64,000 nucleotides of DNA from GWE2-40-63 sp041664345 (GCA_041664345.1 JBAYKX010000013.1:39600-103599); one strand, 5' to 3'; shown: positions 18,016-27,255, counted from the stretch's first letter. Notes: a model not told the origin generated them from the letters alone. Program-made: numbers and translations.

Positions 18016-19004
18016 ATGGAACCGTTTCGCACTGCAATTGACATTAAATCAGAAAATAAACCCATTGATTATTCCAGCAAAGTGCTTTTTTTAGGTTCTT
18101 GTTTTGCCGAAAACATGGGAGCGAAGTTGGTTCAAAACAAGTTTCAAACGCTCATCAATCCGTTTGGTATTCTTTACAATCCCCATTCCATTGCCAATTC
18201 GTTGGAGATTCTTATTAAAAATGAGCTATTTACCGAACATGATTTATTTGAGGATAAAGGAGTTTGGAATAGTTTTTCGCATCACAGCCGTTTTTCAGAT
18301 ACTGATAAAGTGCGTTGTCTCGAAAACATAAATCAGCAAATTGAATTGGGAGCAAATTTTTTAAAAAAGGCTGATTACCTGATTATAACCTTTGGTACCG
18401 CTTGGGTATATCAATTGAAAAAAACGGGTAGCGTAGTTTCCAATTGCCATAAAGTGGCAGCTAAGGAATTTGAAAGATTTCGTTTAACGGAGCAAGATAT
18501 AGTTGAAAGAATTAAATGGGTTTTTGGAACCTTGCAAAATCAAAACCCGGAACTTAAATAATTTTAACCGTTAGTCCGGTAAGGCATATTAAAGATGGAT
18601 TGGTGGAGAACCAACTGAGTAAAGCAACGTTGCTGTTGGCGGTTCACGAATTGGTGAGCAAATTTGAAGAGGTAAGCTATTTTCCATCGTACGAAATTAT
18701 GATGGACGATTTACGCGATTACCGGTTCTATGCAGATGACATGGTGCATCCATCGAATGTGGCCATTGAATATATTTGGGAAAAGTTCAAAAGTAGTTGG
18801 ATTGAGCCAAAGGCTTATGAGGCAATGAATGAAATTGCCAAAATACAACAAGCTTTGAATCATCGTCCTTTTTTTCCGGAAACGGAGAGTCATCAGTTGT
18901 TTATAAAAAGGCAGCTTGACAGTATAAAAAAACTTCGGGAAAAATATTCTGAAATTGATTTAGCTACAGAACAAGACTATTTTGAAAAGCAAAAATTGGT
19001 TTGA
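18016..19004 (+). pseudogene. GSCFA-domain protein, interrupted by a one-base deletion
   Basis: Two overlapping halves together make a normal-length GSCFA protein (about 330 residues). The first half contains LFLGSCFAENMGAKL, the family-naming motif, and ends NQNPELK at a premature TAA (18559-18561). Skipping to the next frame at 18556-18558 restores IILTVSPVRHIKDG and continues through YFPSYEIMMDD and ADDMVHPSN to 19004. One A appears to be missing from an A-run (AAA at 18556-18558). GSCFA proteins are SGNH-hydrolase-like (catalytic Ser in GSCF, late D-x-x-H in DMVHP). The ATG at 18016 is preferred over one at 17992 that overlaps the upstream gene. A sequencing error is as likely as true decay. 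Confidence 0.85.
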
Positions 19005-19087
19005 AATGCAATGCACTTTGAATCGGATAATTTTATTGCTGAATAGTTACAAAATAATTTTAACGAAAATTTTATTAACAAAAAATA

Positions 19088-19207
19088 TATCCCTCCCAAC
19101 CTCCCTTATGAATAAGGGAGGAGTAGTGTCGAGTATACTTGAAAGACTTCTGTTCCAATTAAACACAAATTTGCGCCCTCCTTTATTAAAGGAGGGTTGG
19201 GGAGGAT
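19088..19207. repeat. MITE-like composite of CCTCC hairpins
   Basis: This ~120-bp segment has imperfect inverted ends (ATCCCTCCCAACCTCC at the left, GGAGGGTTGGGGAGGAT at the right). It contains two internal hairpins: CCTCCCTTA/TAAGGGAGG around 19099-19120 and CCCTCCTTTA/TAAAGGAGGG around 19175-19195. It has no coding potential and lies between convergent GSCFA and ribF genes. It resembles the CCCTCCC repeat at 16909. Confidence 0.6.
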
Positions 19208-19236
19208 ACTTTATAATATACTAAATCTGTTTTCAC
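19208..19236. repeat. 29-bp dispersed repeat, copy 1
   Basis: ACTTTATAATATACTAAA followed by tCTGTTTtCAC. A copy with 27 of 29 identical bases is at 61808-61836. Both copies lie between convergent genes and next to low-complexity or hairpin DNA. Confidence 0.7.
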
Positions 19237-19260
19237 ACAATTTAGCGACTAACCATATTT

Positions 19261-20187
19261 TTACTTATTTAATATTTCCAAAGCACTTTCTTTATCTTTT
19301 TTTAGCTGAGTTTTTAATGATTCCAGCGAATCGAATTGGAATTCATCACGAAGCTTTTTAATGATGCTAATTTTAATAAATTTATCGTAGAGGATTCCCG
19401 TAAAATCAAACAGGTGCGCTTCAATAAGTGGGGTATTGGCAGTGTTCTTTAACGTTGGACGAATGCCTATATTCATCATTCCCTGGTAAGTTATTCCTTC
19501 AAATTGAACCAATACAGCATACACACCGTATCCGGGAATAAATTTATTTTCGGGAGGAAGTAAATTGGCCGTTGGAAAGCCCAATTTATTTCCTAATCGG
19601 TGACCATGAACCACGGTACCTGATAACAAATAAGGATAACCCAATAACTTGGATGCTTCAGTCAATAGACCCTGAGACAACAATTTGCGAATATAAGTGG
19701 AGCTCAATTTTCCCTCTTCAATGGTGACTTCGTGTTGTTCCACTACTTTAAAATCAAGATTTTTTGATAGTTGCAGTAATTGCTCATAATTACCTTCCCG
19801 GTTCTTCCCAATGGTATGATCGTAACCGACCAGCAGCGTATTTATATGCAGTTTATCAATTAATAGTTGCTTCACAAATTCTTGATACGTAAGCGAAGCT
19901 ATTTTTTCGGTAAAAGGGTAAAGTACCAAATGGTTGATTCCTGCTTGCCGGAATAATTCAATTTTTTCGTCAATGGTTGTAAGCAAAACAAATTCTTTTC
20001 CGGGGTTAAGTACAATTGCCGGATGAGGCGAAAAAGTAAAAATAACACTCTCACCTTTTACCTGTTTCGATAAACGGATCAGTTGGTCAATTACTTGCCG
20101 GTGACCCAAATGTACGCCATCAAATGAACCAATGGTAACTACTGGGTTTATGGCGCTAAAATCAACTATGTCGTCCCAAATTTTCAA
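19261..20187 (-). CDS. ribF: Bifunctional riboflavin kinase / FAD synthetase
   Basis: The protein has the FAD synthetase nucleotidyltransferase motif VVTIGSFDGVHLGH near the N-terminus and the flavokinase motif GHRLGNKLGFPTANL in the C-terminal half. It phosphorylates riboflavin to FMN and adenylates FMN to FAD in the cytoplasm. The longest frame begins at a TTG at 20205, but that codon overlaps a perfect TATTTTTG -7 box (20203-20210, minus strand). Transcription should therefore start inside or after it. I chose the TTG at 20187, giving the family-like start MKIWDDIVDF. The gene is convergent with GSCFA and divergent from 20407. Confidence 0.95.
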   Translation of the reverse strand: MKIWDDIVDFSAINPVVTIGSFDGVHLGHRQVIDQLIRLSKQVKGESVIFTFSPHPAIVLNPGKEFVLLTTIDEKIELFRQAGINHLVLYPFTEKIASLTYQEFVKQLLIDKLHINTLLVGYDHTIGKNREGNYEQLLQLSKNLDFKVVEQHEVTIEEGKLSSTYIRKLLSQGLLTEASKLLGYPYLLSGTVVHGHRLGNKLGFPTANLLPPENKFIPGYGVYAVLVQFEGITYQGMMNIGIRPTLKNTANTPLIEAHLFDFTGILYDKFIKISIIKKLRDEFQFDSLESLKTQLKKDKESALEILNK

Positions 20188-20310
20188 TGCAACAATTTTT
20201 GGCAAAAATATAAAAAGGAATTACAAATAAACCGTTTTGGATTATCCTAAGCCAAACATAACACTAATTAATGGGAATTGACTTTATTATTACTTGTCAA
20301 CATCCATCGT

Positions 20311-20343
20311 TTTGCGGGCATTAAAATTATAAATGTATATTTG
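20311..20343 (+). promoter_or_regulatory. Bacteroidota-type promoter TTTG-N21-TATATTTG
   Basis: TTTG at 20311-20314 and TATATTTG at 20336-20343, 21 bases apart, match the TTG/TAnnTTTG primary-sigma promoter of this phylum. It would give a leader of about 57 bases for the lipoprotein at 20407. A second -7-only match, TATTTTTG, is at 20373-20380. Confidence 0.6.
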
Positions 20344-20406
20344 TACCTGTTAAAAATTGGGTGTGAAAACATTATTTTTGCATTAAATAAGAAAAGGTAT
20401 TCAATT

Positions 20407-21669
20407 ATGATAACACGCTTTAACCTATTTTTGAGTTTAATTTTTGTGTTTTTTGGCTGTCAGGAGAAACAACCAGAGATTCGTGTTCAGGCAACCCTGC
20501 AAGAGGGAGCCGGTAGCTATATTAAATTCATTGATATGACTCAACCCGGCTTGGCACCTGATTCCATGGCGTTAAGCATAGATGGAACGTTTGATTTTGT
20601 GCAAAACACAACGGAGCCCAAAGATTTTATTTTCTATTTTAACGATAAGGAATACATCCGTCTGGTATTATGTCCCAACGAAATAGTTACACTTACAGCT
20701 AATGTTTCCAATTTGGTATCAACCTATCAAGTATCAGGTTCTCAGGAATCGGTAGATGTGAGTCTGATAATAAAACGACATTTCAGAGCCGTTAGCATTT
20801 TAGACACCTTGCAGCAGTTTTATTTAAAGAACCAAACCAATCCGCAGCTCACAGAAATAGTTGAAAAGCTGGCCTTTTTGAGTGACTCGATTTTTTCCGA
20901 TGAAAAAGCATTCCTAACCTCATTTATTGAAAACAACCCGGGTTCCATAGCGGCATACATTGCGCTATCGCAAAAATTGGGATTGAATAAACAGTTGTTT
21001 ACCTTGGCTAACGATTTACCCTATTTTGTAATGGTAGATACCGCAATGGCTTCCCGCTATAAAAACACCGTCCCATCAAAAATGTTACACACCTACATTA
21101 CCCGCGAAAAATTGAGATTAAGTCAGGAAAAAGAAAATCTTTTAAATGATAGCATTATTAATCAAGCTCCTGATGTCCGACTCCCTAATTCATTGGGCGA
21201 TACATTGGCATTGTCGGCGTTAAGAGGAAAATATGAGCTGGTCGATTTTTGGGGAAGCTGGTGTCGTCCGAGCCGATTGAACAATGCTGTTCTTAGAGAC
21301 ACCTATCGAAAATATCGCATTCGTGGTTTCGAAATTTATCAAATTGCGATTGAGCATACAGCTGCCAATTGGAGTAATACCATTAAGGAAGATAAGCTAT
21401 TTTGGAAGTATCAGGTGAGCGAATTAAACTACATGGAAAGCAAAGCAGCAAAGGACTTTGGTGTAAAAACAATGCCTGCAAATTTTCTTGTTGACCCCGA
21501 TGGAAAAATCATAGCTAGAAACCTTTATGGTGCGGATTTAACCAACCAGTTGGAATCGGTATTAAAACCGGCGCGTATTGTTAAGCCCATTATAAATGTT
21601 GTTTCTGATTCCGTTGCAATAGATACAACACAAAAACAGGAACCAATTAATTCCTCTTCAATTCAATAG
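20407..21669 (+). CDS. Thioredoxin-like (TlpA/DUF4369) lipoprotein with CxxS active site
   Basis: From the ATG at 20407 the product has 420 residues with a lipobox (FFGC, Cys18). An N-terminal beta domain of DUF4369 type (about 25-150) precedes a helical linker and a thioredoxin-like domain (about 295-405) with the cis-Pro segment KTMPANFLVDPDG. The active site reads WGSWCRPSR, so the second cysteine of CxxC is serine. It therefore cannot do classic disulfide exchange, but could act as a monothiol isomerase or mixed-disulfide trap. The longer open frame from a TTG at 20278 is rejected because it would start upstream of the promoter. It lies 3 bases before lpxH. Confidence 0.85.
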   Translation: MITRFNLFLSLIFVFFGCQEKQPEIRVQATLQEGAGSYIKFIDMTQPGLAPDSMALSIDGTFDFVQNTTEPKDFIFYFNDKEYIRLVLCPNEIVTLTANVSNLVSTYQVSGSQESVDVSLIIKRHFRAVSILDTLQQFYLKNQTNPQLTEIVEKLAFLSDSIFSDEKAFLTSFIENNPGSIAAYIALSQKLGLNKQLFTLANDLPYFVMVDTAMASRYKNTVPSKMLHTYITREKLRLSQEKENLLNDSIINQAPDVRLPNSLGDTLALSALRGKYELVDFWGSWCRPSRLNNAVLRDTYRKYRIRGFEIYQIAIEHTAANWSNTIKEDKLFWKYQVSELNYMESKAAKDFGVKTMPANFLVDPDGKIIARNLYGADLTNQLESVLKPARIVKPIINVVSDSVAIDTTQKQEPINSSSIQ

Positions 21670-21672
21670 CTG

Positions 21673-22458
21673 GTGATTACAAAAAAGATATACTTTGCAT
21701 CGGATGTGCATTTGGGGCACCCAACATTGGAAAAAGCTCAATGGCGTGAGCATTTATTTGTTCACTGGCTCGATGAAATAAAAAATGATTGCTCGGTTTT
21801 ATATTTGGTTGGCGATGTTTTCGATTTTTGGTTTGAATACAAAAAAGTTGTTCCTCGCGGATTTGTTCGCACGCTTGGAAAATTAGCCGAATTAGCCGAT
21901 TCAGGAATTACCATTCATTTTTTTACGGGTAATCATGATGTATGGGTTTTTGATTACTTGCCCAAAGAAATTGGTATTATTGTTCATCGGGAACCGATAA
22001 CACAGGAATTGTCGGGGAAGAGTTTTTACATAGCACATGGTGACGGATTAGGACCCGGCGATTTTGGTTATAAATTAATGAAAAAGGCCTTCACCAGCCG
22101 ATTCATGCAATGGTTATTCAGTCGTTTGCATCCTAACTTCTCCGTATGGTTGGCTCATAATACATCCAATACCAGTCGCGATTATAATGGAATTAAACCC
22201 GAAGGGTTCAAAGGCGAAGAACGGGAATTAATATACTTGCATGCAAAAGAGGTATTGGCTGAAAAGCAGTTCGACTATTTAATCTTTGGGCATCGTCATT
22301 TAGCGCTTGACATGGACATGGGAACCAGTCGTTTTATTATTTTGGGCGATTGGCTTTGCAATTTTACCTATGGAGTTTTTGATGGGAATACCTTTGAACT
22401 AAAAAAAGTTGATTCGGCAGTAGTTGATTTTTACAGAAATAAATTTCAGAAATTATAA
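21673..22458 (+). CDS. lpxH: UDP-2,3-diacylglucosamine diphosphatase
   Basis: The 261-residue calcineurin-like phosphoesterase shows the metal motifs SDVHLGH, GDVFDFWFE, TGNHDVW, HGDG and GHRH in order, the LpxH pattern. LpxH hydrolyses UDP-2,3-diacylglucosamine to lipid X in lipid A synthesis at the inner face of the cytoplasmic membrane. The start is a GTG at 21673; there is no earlier ATG after the stop of the upstream gene. Together with lpxK and kdsB in this window it shows that the organism makes lipid A-Kdo. Bacteroidota paralogues of this family exist, so the exact enzyme is likely but not certain. Confidence 0.85.
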   Translation: MITKKIYFASDVHLGHPTLEKAQWREHLFVHWLDEIKNDCSVLYLVGDVFDFWFEYKKVVPRGFVRTLGKLAELADSGITIHFFTGNHDVWVFDYLPKEIGIIVHREPITQELSGKSFYIAHGDGLGPGDFGYKLMKKAFTSRFMQWLFSRLHPNFSVWLAHNTSNTSRDYNGIKPEGFKGEERELIYLHAKEVLAEKQFDYLIFGHRHLALDMDMGTSRFIILGDWLCNFTYGVFDGNTFELKKVDSAVVDFYRNKFQKL

Positions 22459-22518
22459 TTAATATTTAGTAAGTGAATTTAAAAACCAACGGGCTAACTA
22501 TTGTGAATAATTGGAGGA

Positions 22519-22548
22519 TTGAAGCAGCGGGAAATAATTATATATTTG
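22519..22548 (+). promoter_or_regulatory. Bacteroidota-type promoter TTG-N19-TATATTTG
   Basis: TTG at 22519-22521 and TATATTTG at 22541-22548 are 19 bases apart, an ideal match to the phylum consensus. It starts the lipoprotein/secreted-protein pair 22606-24073 with a leader of about 50 bases. Confidence 0.7.
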
Positions 22549-22605
22549 TTTGTTGGGCAAAACAAATTAAATTCTTGATTGGTACTATTGTTTAAACAAA
22601 ACAGA

Positions 22606-23439
22606 ATGAAAACATGTTCCCTTTTAGTAGTGGTCTTTCTTTTTTTTCTACTATTCTCCTGTACTCAGAGGAGTAAAAAATCGGCTTTGAGTGAGGGCGA
22701 TGCAATGGATCAAAGCGAATATTATTCTGAACAACAAACCGTAGATGAGAATTTCAGAATACCATCACCCATGGAATTGTTTGTTTTTATGGAAAAAAGT
22801 GAAACCCCATTTATAAAGGAGGCTTTAAGCAATCCCAATCGTCACAGTGAATTCGTCAGCCAAAAATCCAAAGCATTGAATTTGGGAGTTTATTCTGCCG
22901 ATTTGGCCTATTGTTCAGTTTATGGTAACATTCAAGAAACGATTGTTTACTTTAATACGGCAAAAATTTTAGCCACAGAATTAGGTTTACATGAAGGGTA
23001 TGGCGCTGAAATGGCCATGCGTATTGATGATAATTTGAACAATATTGATTCTTTAAACGATATAACTACCGAATCATTTAACGAGGCTAATTTGTTTTTA
23101 GATGAGCAAGGTTTGTCCGATATTCAGGGATTAATGATAGCCGGTGGCTGGATTGAGGGCTTGTATTTGGCACTAAAATCGGTAAGTGCTGATGATTTAA
23201 ATAACCCCGTGATAGAACGTATTGCCGATCAACAGGTATTATTGGATAATCTATTAAAATATTTAAATCGTTATTCCGAAAACAGTAATGTGTTGGAAGT
23301 TATTTCGCAGCTCGACGAGCTTCAGGAAGTTTATGATCAATTGTATTATAACGATGAAAATACACGAATTACAAAAGAACAATATGTAGCCATTGCCAAT
23401 AAGGTTGCTGTATTGCGTGATTCCATGATAATTAATTAG
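22606..23439 (+). CDS. Lipoprotein of unknown function (paralogue of 8327-9250)
   Basis: The 277-residue protein starts at the ATG at 22606, with a lipobox LFSC (Cys19); an upstream TTG at 22579 gives a poor signal peptide. The mature part is helical and acidic and shares SPMELFVFMEKSETPF, KALNLGVYSADLAY, GGWIEGLYLAL and ERIADQQVLLDNLL with its paralogue after the TerB-ABC gene. It has its own promoter and is followed 10 bases later by another secreted beta-rich protein. The function is unknown to me. Confidence 0.7.
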   Translation: MKTCSLLVVVFLFFLLFSCTQRSKKSALSEGDAMDQSEYYSEQQTVDENFRIPSPMELFVFMEKSETPFIKEALSNPNRHSEFVSQKSKALNLGVYSADLAYCSVYGNIQETIVYFNTAKILATELGLHEGYGAEMAMRIDDNLNNIDSLNDITTESFNEANLFLDEQGLSDIQGLMIAGGWIEGLYLALKSVSADDLNNPVIERIADQQVLLDNLLKYLNRYSENSNVLEVISQLDELQEVYDQLYYNDENTRITKEQYVAIANKVAVLRDSMIIN

Positions 23440-23449
23440 TCGCTAAAAA

Positions 23450-24073
23450 ATGTTAACTTATAAACCAATTAAGAATTTTATATTTGTTTCAATTCTATTA
23501 CTATTCTTAGTTTTGCCGCAATTAACTAAGGCTCAAAATTGTTCTAAAAAGAAATTGGCCGACAAAGAACTAAGAGAAGATTTTGATTATAGGGGTCAAT
23601 CGCTTTTTATTGAGTTGGGTAATGGCGATTCAACTACGTTGAATATTGTACTTTACTCAAAGCAGAATTACCGATTGTTTGTGGTAGGTGAGCAAAAACT
23701 TGGAAAAGTTGATTATGAAATAATTGTTCCCCGAAAGAAGTTTAACCGGGTAGTTAAAGATATATTGCCCAAAAAAGTTACCTCCTATAAAAAAGATCCC
23801 AATGGATTTTATCTCTACAATAATGATGGGGAACGAATTCCTATTGGCGAAGAGATGATTCAGGATACCAGCTGGACCCGCGAAACATCAACCATTGAAG
23901 AAGTAGTTTTTAACAGCCGTACGTCAGATGCCTCCTATTGGCTTGCTACTCCCAGTAAAACTCAGCTTATAACCATAAAAGTATTTGTTGAAAAAGCCGA
24001 TAAAGTGCAGCATGGCTGCATTGGTATATATGTAGGCAGGGAGTTTGCCAATGCATACCAGTTTCGGAGGTAA
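23450..24073 (+). CDS. Secreted beta-rich protein of unknown function
   Basis: This 207-residue protein has a signal peptide (cleavage probably after LTKAQ near residue 29) and an alternating beta pattern (SLFIELGNGDSTTLNIVLYSKQ at the front, a late CIGIYVGREF). It shows no strong identity to the small secreted proteins at 9252 and 42331. It occupies the same place, directly behind a lipoprotein of the same family, and has similar size class and architecture. I infer an equivalent role. No catalytic motif is seen. Confidence 0.65.
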   Translation: MLTYKPIKNFIFVSILLLFLVLPQLTKAQNCSKKKLADKELREDFDYRGQSLFIELGNGDSTTLNIVLYSKQNYRLFVVGEQKLGKVDYEIIVPRKKFNRVVKDILPKKVTSYKKDPNGFYLYNNDGERIPIGEEMIQDTSWTRETSTIEEVVFNSRTSDASYWLATPSKTQLITIKVFVEKADKVQHGCIGIYVGREFANAYQFRR

Positions 24074-24224
24074 AAGAATAACTTAATAGGTCGTGTTTTT
24101 TTAATTCAACTTTAAACAGTAGTCAGCAACTTTAGTGCTAAATATGCTTCCAATTTGTAACCTAACATACAATTCGACGTCAAACCGCCGACATTGATTA
24201 AAAACTTAATAAAAACTAGTAATT

Positions 24225-25997
24225 ATGAAAAGCTTTTTAAAGTACACATTAGCTACAGTAGTAGGAATATTACTATACACAGTTATTGCCACTTTTATCC
24301 TCTTTGGTATTATCGGTGCAATGGTTGCGGCATCGGGCGATAAGGAAGCAACCATAAAGCCAAACAGCATTCTCTATCTCAAATTCGACAAACAAATTGT
24401 GGATCGCGCATCGGACAACCCATTCGAGGGGTTCAATTTTGCCACATTTGAACCTAATGCCGCAGATGGTTTGAATGACATTCTTAAAAATTTGAAAAAA
24501 GCTAAGGATGATGAGAATATCAAAGGTATTTTTATGGAATTGAGCTATATTCCAGCAGGTATTGCTACCATTGATGAAATAAGAAAAGAATTGATTCATT
24601 TTAAAGAAAGTGGAAAGTTTATTTATACGTATTCCGAAGTAATGACACAAGGAGCTTATTACTTGGCTTCAGTTTCCGATAAAATTTATATGAATCCTGT
24701 GGGCGGTATGGAATTAAAAGGATTGCGTTCCAAATCGACCTTTTTTAAAGGAGCACTTGAAAAATTAGGGATCGAACCTGTTATTTTTAGGCACGGTAAA
24801 TTTAAAAGTGCTATTGAACCTTTCATGCTCGATAAAATGAGCGATGCCAACAAAGAGCAGACGTTAACATTTGTTCAATCAATATGGGATCACATAGCAG
24901 CTGAAATTGCGAAGTCACGCGGTTTAACTGCAAATGAAATTAATAAAATGGCTGATGCGTTTGTTATCCGTAATACGCAAGATGCTGTTGAACAAAAGAT
25001 AATTGATAGTTCAAAATACCGCGATGAAGTGATTGATGAATTGGTAACCTTAACCGGTGCTGAAAAACCTGAAAAGTTGGAAATTGTTAAGCTTTCGGCT
25101 TATAACAATGTTCAAAAAGAGAAAAAACATAAAAAGGGACCAAAAGATAAGATTGCTGTAATTTACGCTTCAGGAAATATTGGTTCAGGTAAAGGCGACA
25201 ATCAAACCATTGGTTCCGAAACCATTTCGCAAGCTTTCAGGAAAGCTCGGCGCGACACATCGGTAAAAGCAATTGTATTGCGGGTGAATTCGCCCGGTGG
25301 AAGTGGTTTGGCATCGGATGTTATATGGCGCGAAGCGGTACTTGCTCAAAAAGTTAAACCGCTTATTGTTTCCATGGGCGACTTAGCCGCATCGGGTGGA
25401 TACTATATTTCATGCCCAGCTGATGTAATTGTTGCCAGCGAAGTTACCCTTACAGGTTCCATTGGAGTGTTTGGTTTAATGTTTAATACTCAAGAACTCA
25501 TGAACAAGAAATTGGGTATTACTTTTGATGGAATTAAAACCAATAAATTTGCCGATTTAGGCGACATGACCCGCCCTATGAGCGAAGCCGAAAAGGAAAT
25601 TATTCAAACCAGCGTTGAAGAGTTTTATACCATATTTATTGGAAAAGTAGGCGATGGTAGAAAAATGAATGTTGATAGTGTTGATTTAATAGGTCAAGGA
25701 CGCGTTTGGAGTGGTGCTAATGCTATGGAAATAGGGTTGATTGATGAGTTTGGAGGTATTGACAGAGCCATGGCAATAGCAGCTGAAAAAGCAGGTATTA
25801 CCGATTATAAAACAATGGAATTACCAGAAAGGCCCGATCCGTTTGAAGAATTAATCAAACAACTAACCGGTGAAGCGAAAATTAAAATTCTTCAAAGTGA
25901 ATTGGGTGAAAATTATTACTACTATCAAAAAATGAAAAGCTTTCAACAAATGCAAGGAATTCAGGCTCGTATGATTTCTGATATTGAACTGTACTGA
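24225..25997 (+). CDS. sppA: Signal peptide peptidase SppA, 67K type
   Basis: The 590-residue membrane protease has one N-terminal transmembrane segment and tandem SppA/S49 domains. The catalytic lysine lies in FRHGKFKSAIEPF in the first domain and the nucleophile serine in GDLAASGGYYISC in the second, as in the long E. coli-type enzyme. It degrades cleaved signal peptides in the cytoplasmic membrane, with the active site outside. It is followed by a strong terminator at 26033-26070, so it is probably monocistronic. Confidence 0.95.
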   Translation: MKSFLKYTLATVVGILLYTVIATFILFGIIGAMVAASGDKEATIKPNSILYLKFDKQIVDRASDNPFEGFNFATFEPNAADGLNDILKNLKKAKDDENIKGIFMELSYIPAGIATIDEIRKELIHFKESGKFIYTYSEVMTQGAYYLASVSDKIYMNPVGGMELKGLRSKSTFFKGALEKLGIEPVIFRHGKFKSAIEPFMLDKMSDANKEQTLTFVQSIWDHIAAEIAKSRGLTANEINKMADAFVIRNTQDAVEQKIIDSSKYRDEVIDELVTLTGAEKPEKLEIVKLSAYNNVQKEKKHKKGPKDKIAVIYASGNIGSGKGDNQTIGSETISQAFRKARRDTSVKAIVLRVNSPGGSGLASDVIWREAVLAQKVKPLIVSMGDLAASGGYYISCPADVIVASEVTLTGSIGVFGLMFNTQELMNKKLGITFDGIKTNKFADLGDMTRPMSEAEKEIIQTSVEEFYTIFIGKVGDGRKMNVDSVDLIGQGRVWSGANAMEIGLIDEFGGIDRAMAIAAEKAGITDYKTMELPERPDPFEELIKQLTGEAKIKILQSELGENYYYYQKMKSFQQMQGIQARMISDIELY

Positions 25998-26032
25998 TGC
26001 TTTTATAATTATTCTGAAATACAAGAATTAAT

Positions 26033-26070
26033 AAAAAGACCTGCAAATAAAAATACTTGCAGGTCTTTTT
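26033..26070 (+). terminator. Rho-independent terminator after sppA
   Basis: AAAAAGACCTGCAA (26033-26046) pairs perfectly with TTGCAGGTCTTTTT (26057-26070) over a 10-base loop and ends in a T-run. Confidence 0.85.
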
Positions 26071-26139
26071 ATTTGCATAAAAATTATCCGATTGCTATTA
26101 ATTACATTATTTTTGCACTTTGAATTTAAACCCGATGCT

Positions 26140-27255
26140 ATGACATATACAGCGAAGCAGGTATTTGATGCCCTAAAAGAAGTAATACATCCCGAAAGAA
26201 AAAATGATATTGTTTCGTTGGAGATGATTCATAATCTGGAAATTGTAGGGAAAAAAATTTCATTTGCTTTGGTATTCAGCAAAGAAAATACCACCAATAT
26301 TGCCAACTTAAAAAAAGAGTGTGTTGCGGCTATTGAGAAAAATTTGGGAAGCGATGCTGATGTTAGAGGAAATATTAGTGCCATGACTATTAAGGATGAA
26401 ACGCCAGGCCCAATGGATCGGGTAAAAAATATAATTGCCATTGCTTCTGGTAAAGGCGGGGTAGGTAAATCTACCATTGCCTCCAATCTGGCTGTTGCCT
26501 TGGCTAATACCGGTGCTAAAGTTGGATTAGTTGATGCTGATATATATGGCCCATCGGTTCCAAAAATGTTCCAAATGGAAGGGGAGCGCCCAGAAGTAAA
26601 AAAGATTAATGGTACGGATGTTATATATCCTGTGGTTAAATATGGGGTGAAATTGTTATCTATGGGGTTTTTTGTAAATCCCGAAGATGCTTTGGTATGG
26701 CGGGGCCCAATGGCAACCAGTGCTTTGAATCAATTATTATTACAAGGCGATTGGGGCGAGCTCGATTATTTGTTAATTGACCTTCCTCCCGGTACCAGCG
26801 ACATTCACTTAACCTTGGTGCAATCGGTAGCTGTTACTGGCGCTATTGTAGTAAGCACCCCGCAGGATGTGGCTTTAGCCGATGCCGTAAAGGGAATAAA
26901 TATGTTTCGTGGCGAAAAAATAAATGTTCCGGTACTTGGTTTGGTCGAAAATATGGCTTGGTTTACACCGGCGGAACTTCCTGAAAACAAATATTACATT
27001 TTTGGAAATGGAGGTTGTAAAGCATTAGCCGAGAAAATGAATTTGAAATTGTTGGGCCAAATCCCCATTGTTCAAAGTATTCGTGAAGGAGGCGATAACG
27101 GAGTTCCTGCTGCTGTTAACCCAGATACGATTACAGGAATGGCTTTTGCCCAAATGGCTCAAGTGGTTATTAACGAAATTGAATTACGGAATACTAAAAA
27201 TCCAACACAAAAAGTTGAGATTACAAACAAGTCATTCGGTCACAAAACCAAATAA
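26140..27255 (+). CDS. mrp: Mrp/NBP35-type iron-sulfur carrier P-loop ATPase
   Basis: The 371-residue protein combines an N-terminal MIP18/DUF59 domain (about 1-90) with a ParA/MinD-like ATPase: deviant Walker A GKGGVGKST, LIDLPPGTSDIHL and the switch region DADIYGPSVP. Mrp proteins bind and deliver Fe-S clusters. The ATG at 26140 is preferred to an upstream TTG at 26092 because a -7 box TATTTTTG lies at 26108-26115 between them. Only one cysteine is visible in the usual CxxC area (GNGGCKALAEK), as in other Bacteroidota members. Confidence 0.92.
   Translation: MTYTAKQVFDALKEVIHPERKNDIVSLEMIHNLEIVGKKISFALVFSKENTTNIANLKKECVAAIEKNLGSDADVRGNISAMTIKDETPGPMDRVKNIIAIASGKGGVGKSTIASNLAVALANTGAKVGLVDADIYGPSVPKMFQMEGERPEVKKINGTDVIYPVVKYGVKLLSMGFFVNPEDALVWRGPMATSALNQLLLQGDWGELDYLLIDLPPGTSDIHLTLVQSVAVTGAIVVSTPQDVALADAVKGINMFRGEKINVPVLGLVENMAWFTPAELPENKYYIFGNGGCKALAEKMNLKLLGQIPIVQSIREGGDNGVPAAVNPDTITGMAFAQMAQVVINEIELRNTKNPTQKVEITNKSFGHKTK

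Noticed and set aside
18982..19224. An 80-residue open frame at the end of GSCFA
   Set aside because: It overlaps the GSCFA end and the MITE-like repeat; repeat-derived.
20278..20406. A 43-residue extension of the thioredoxin-like lipoprotein from a TTG
   Set aside because: It lies across a promoter and would hide the lipoprotein signal peptide that starts at 20407.
21220..21300. A classic disulfide oxidoreductase CxxC in the thioredoxin-like lipoprotein
   Set aside because: The motif reads CRPS; only one active-site cysteine is present.
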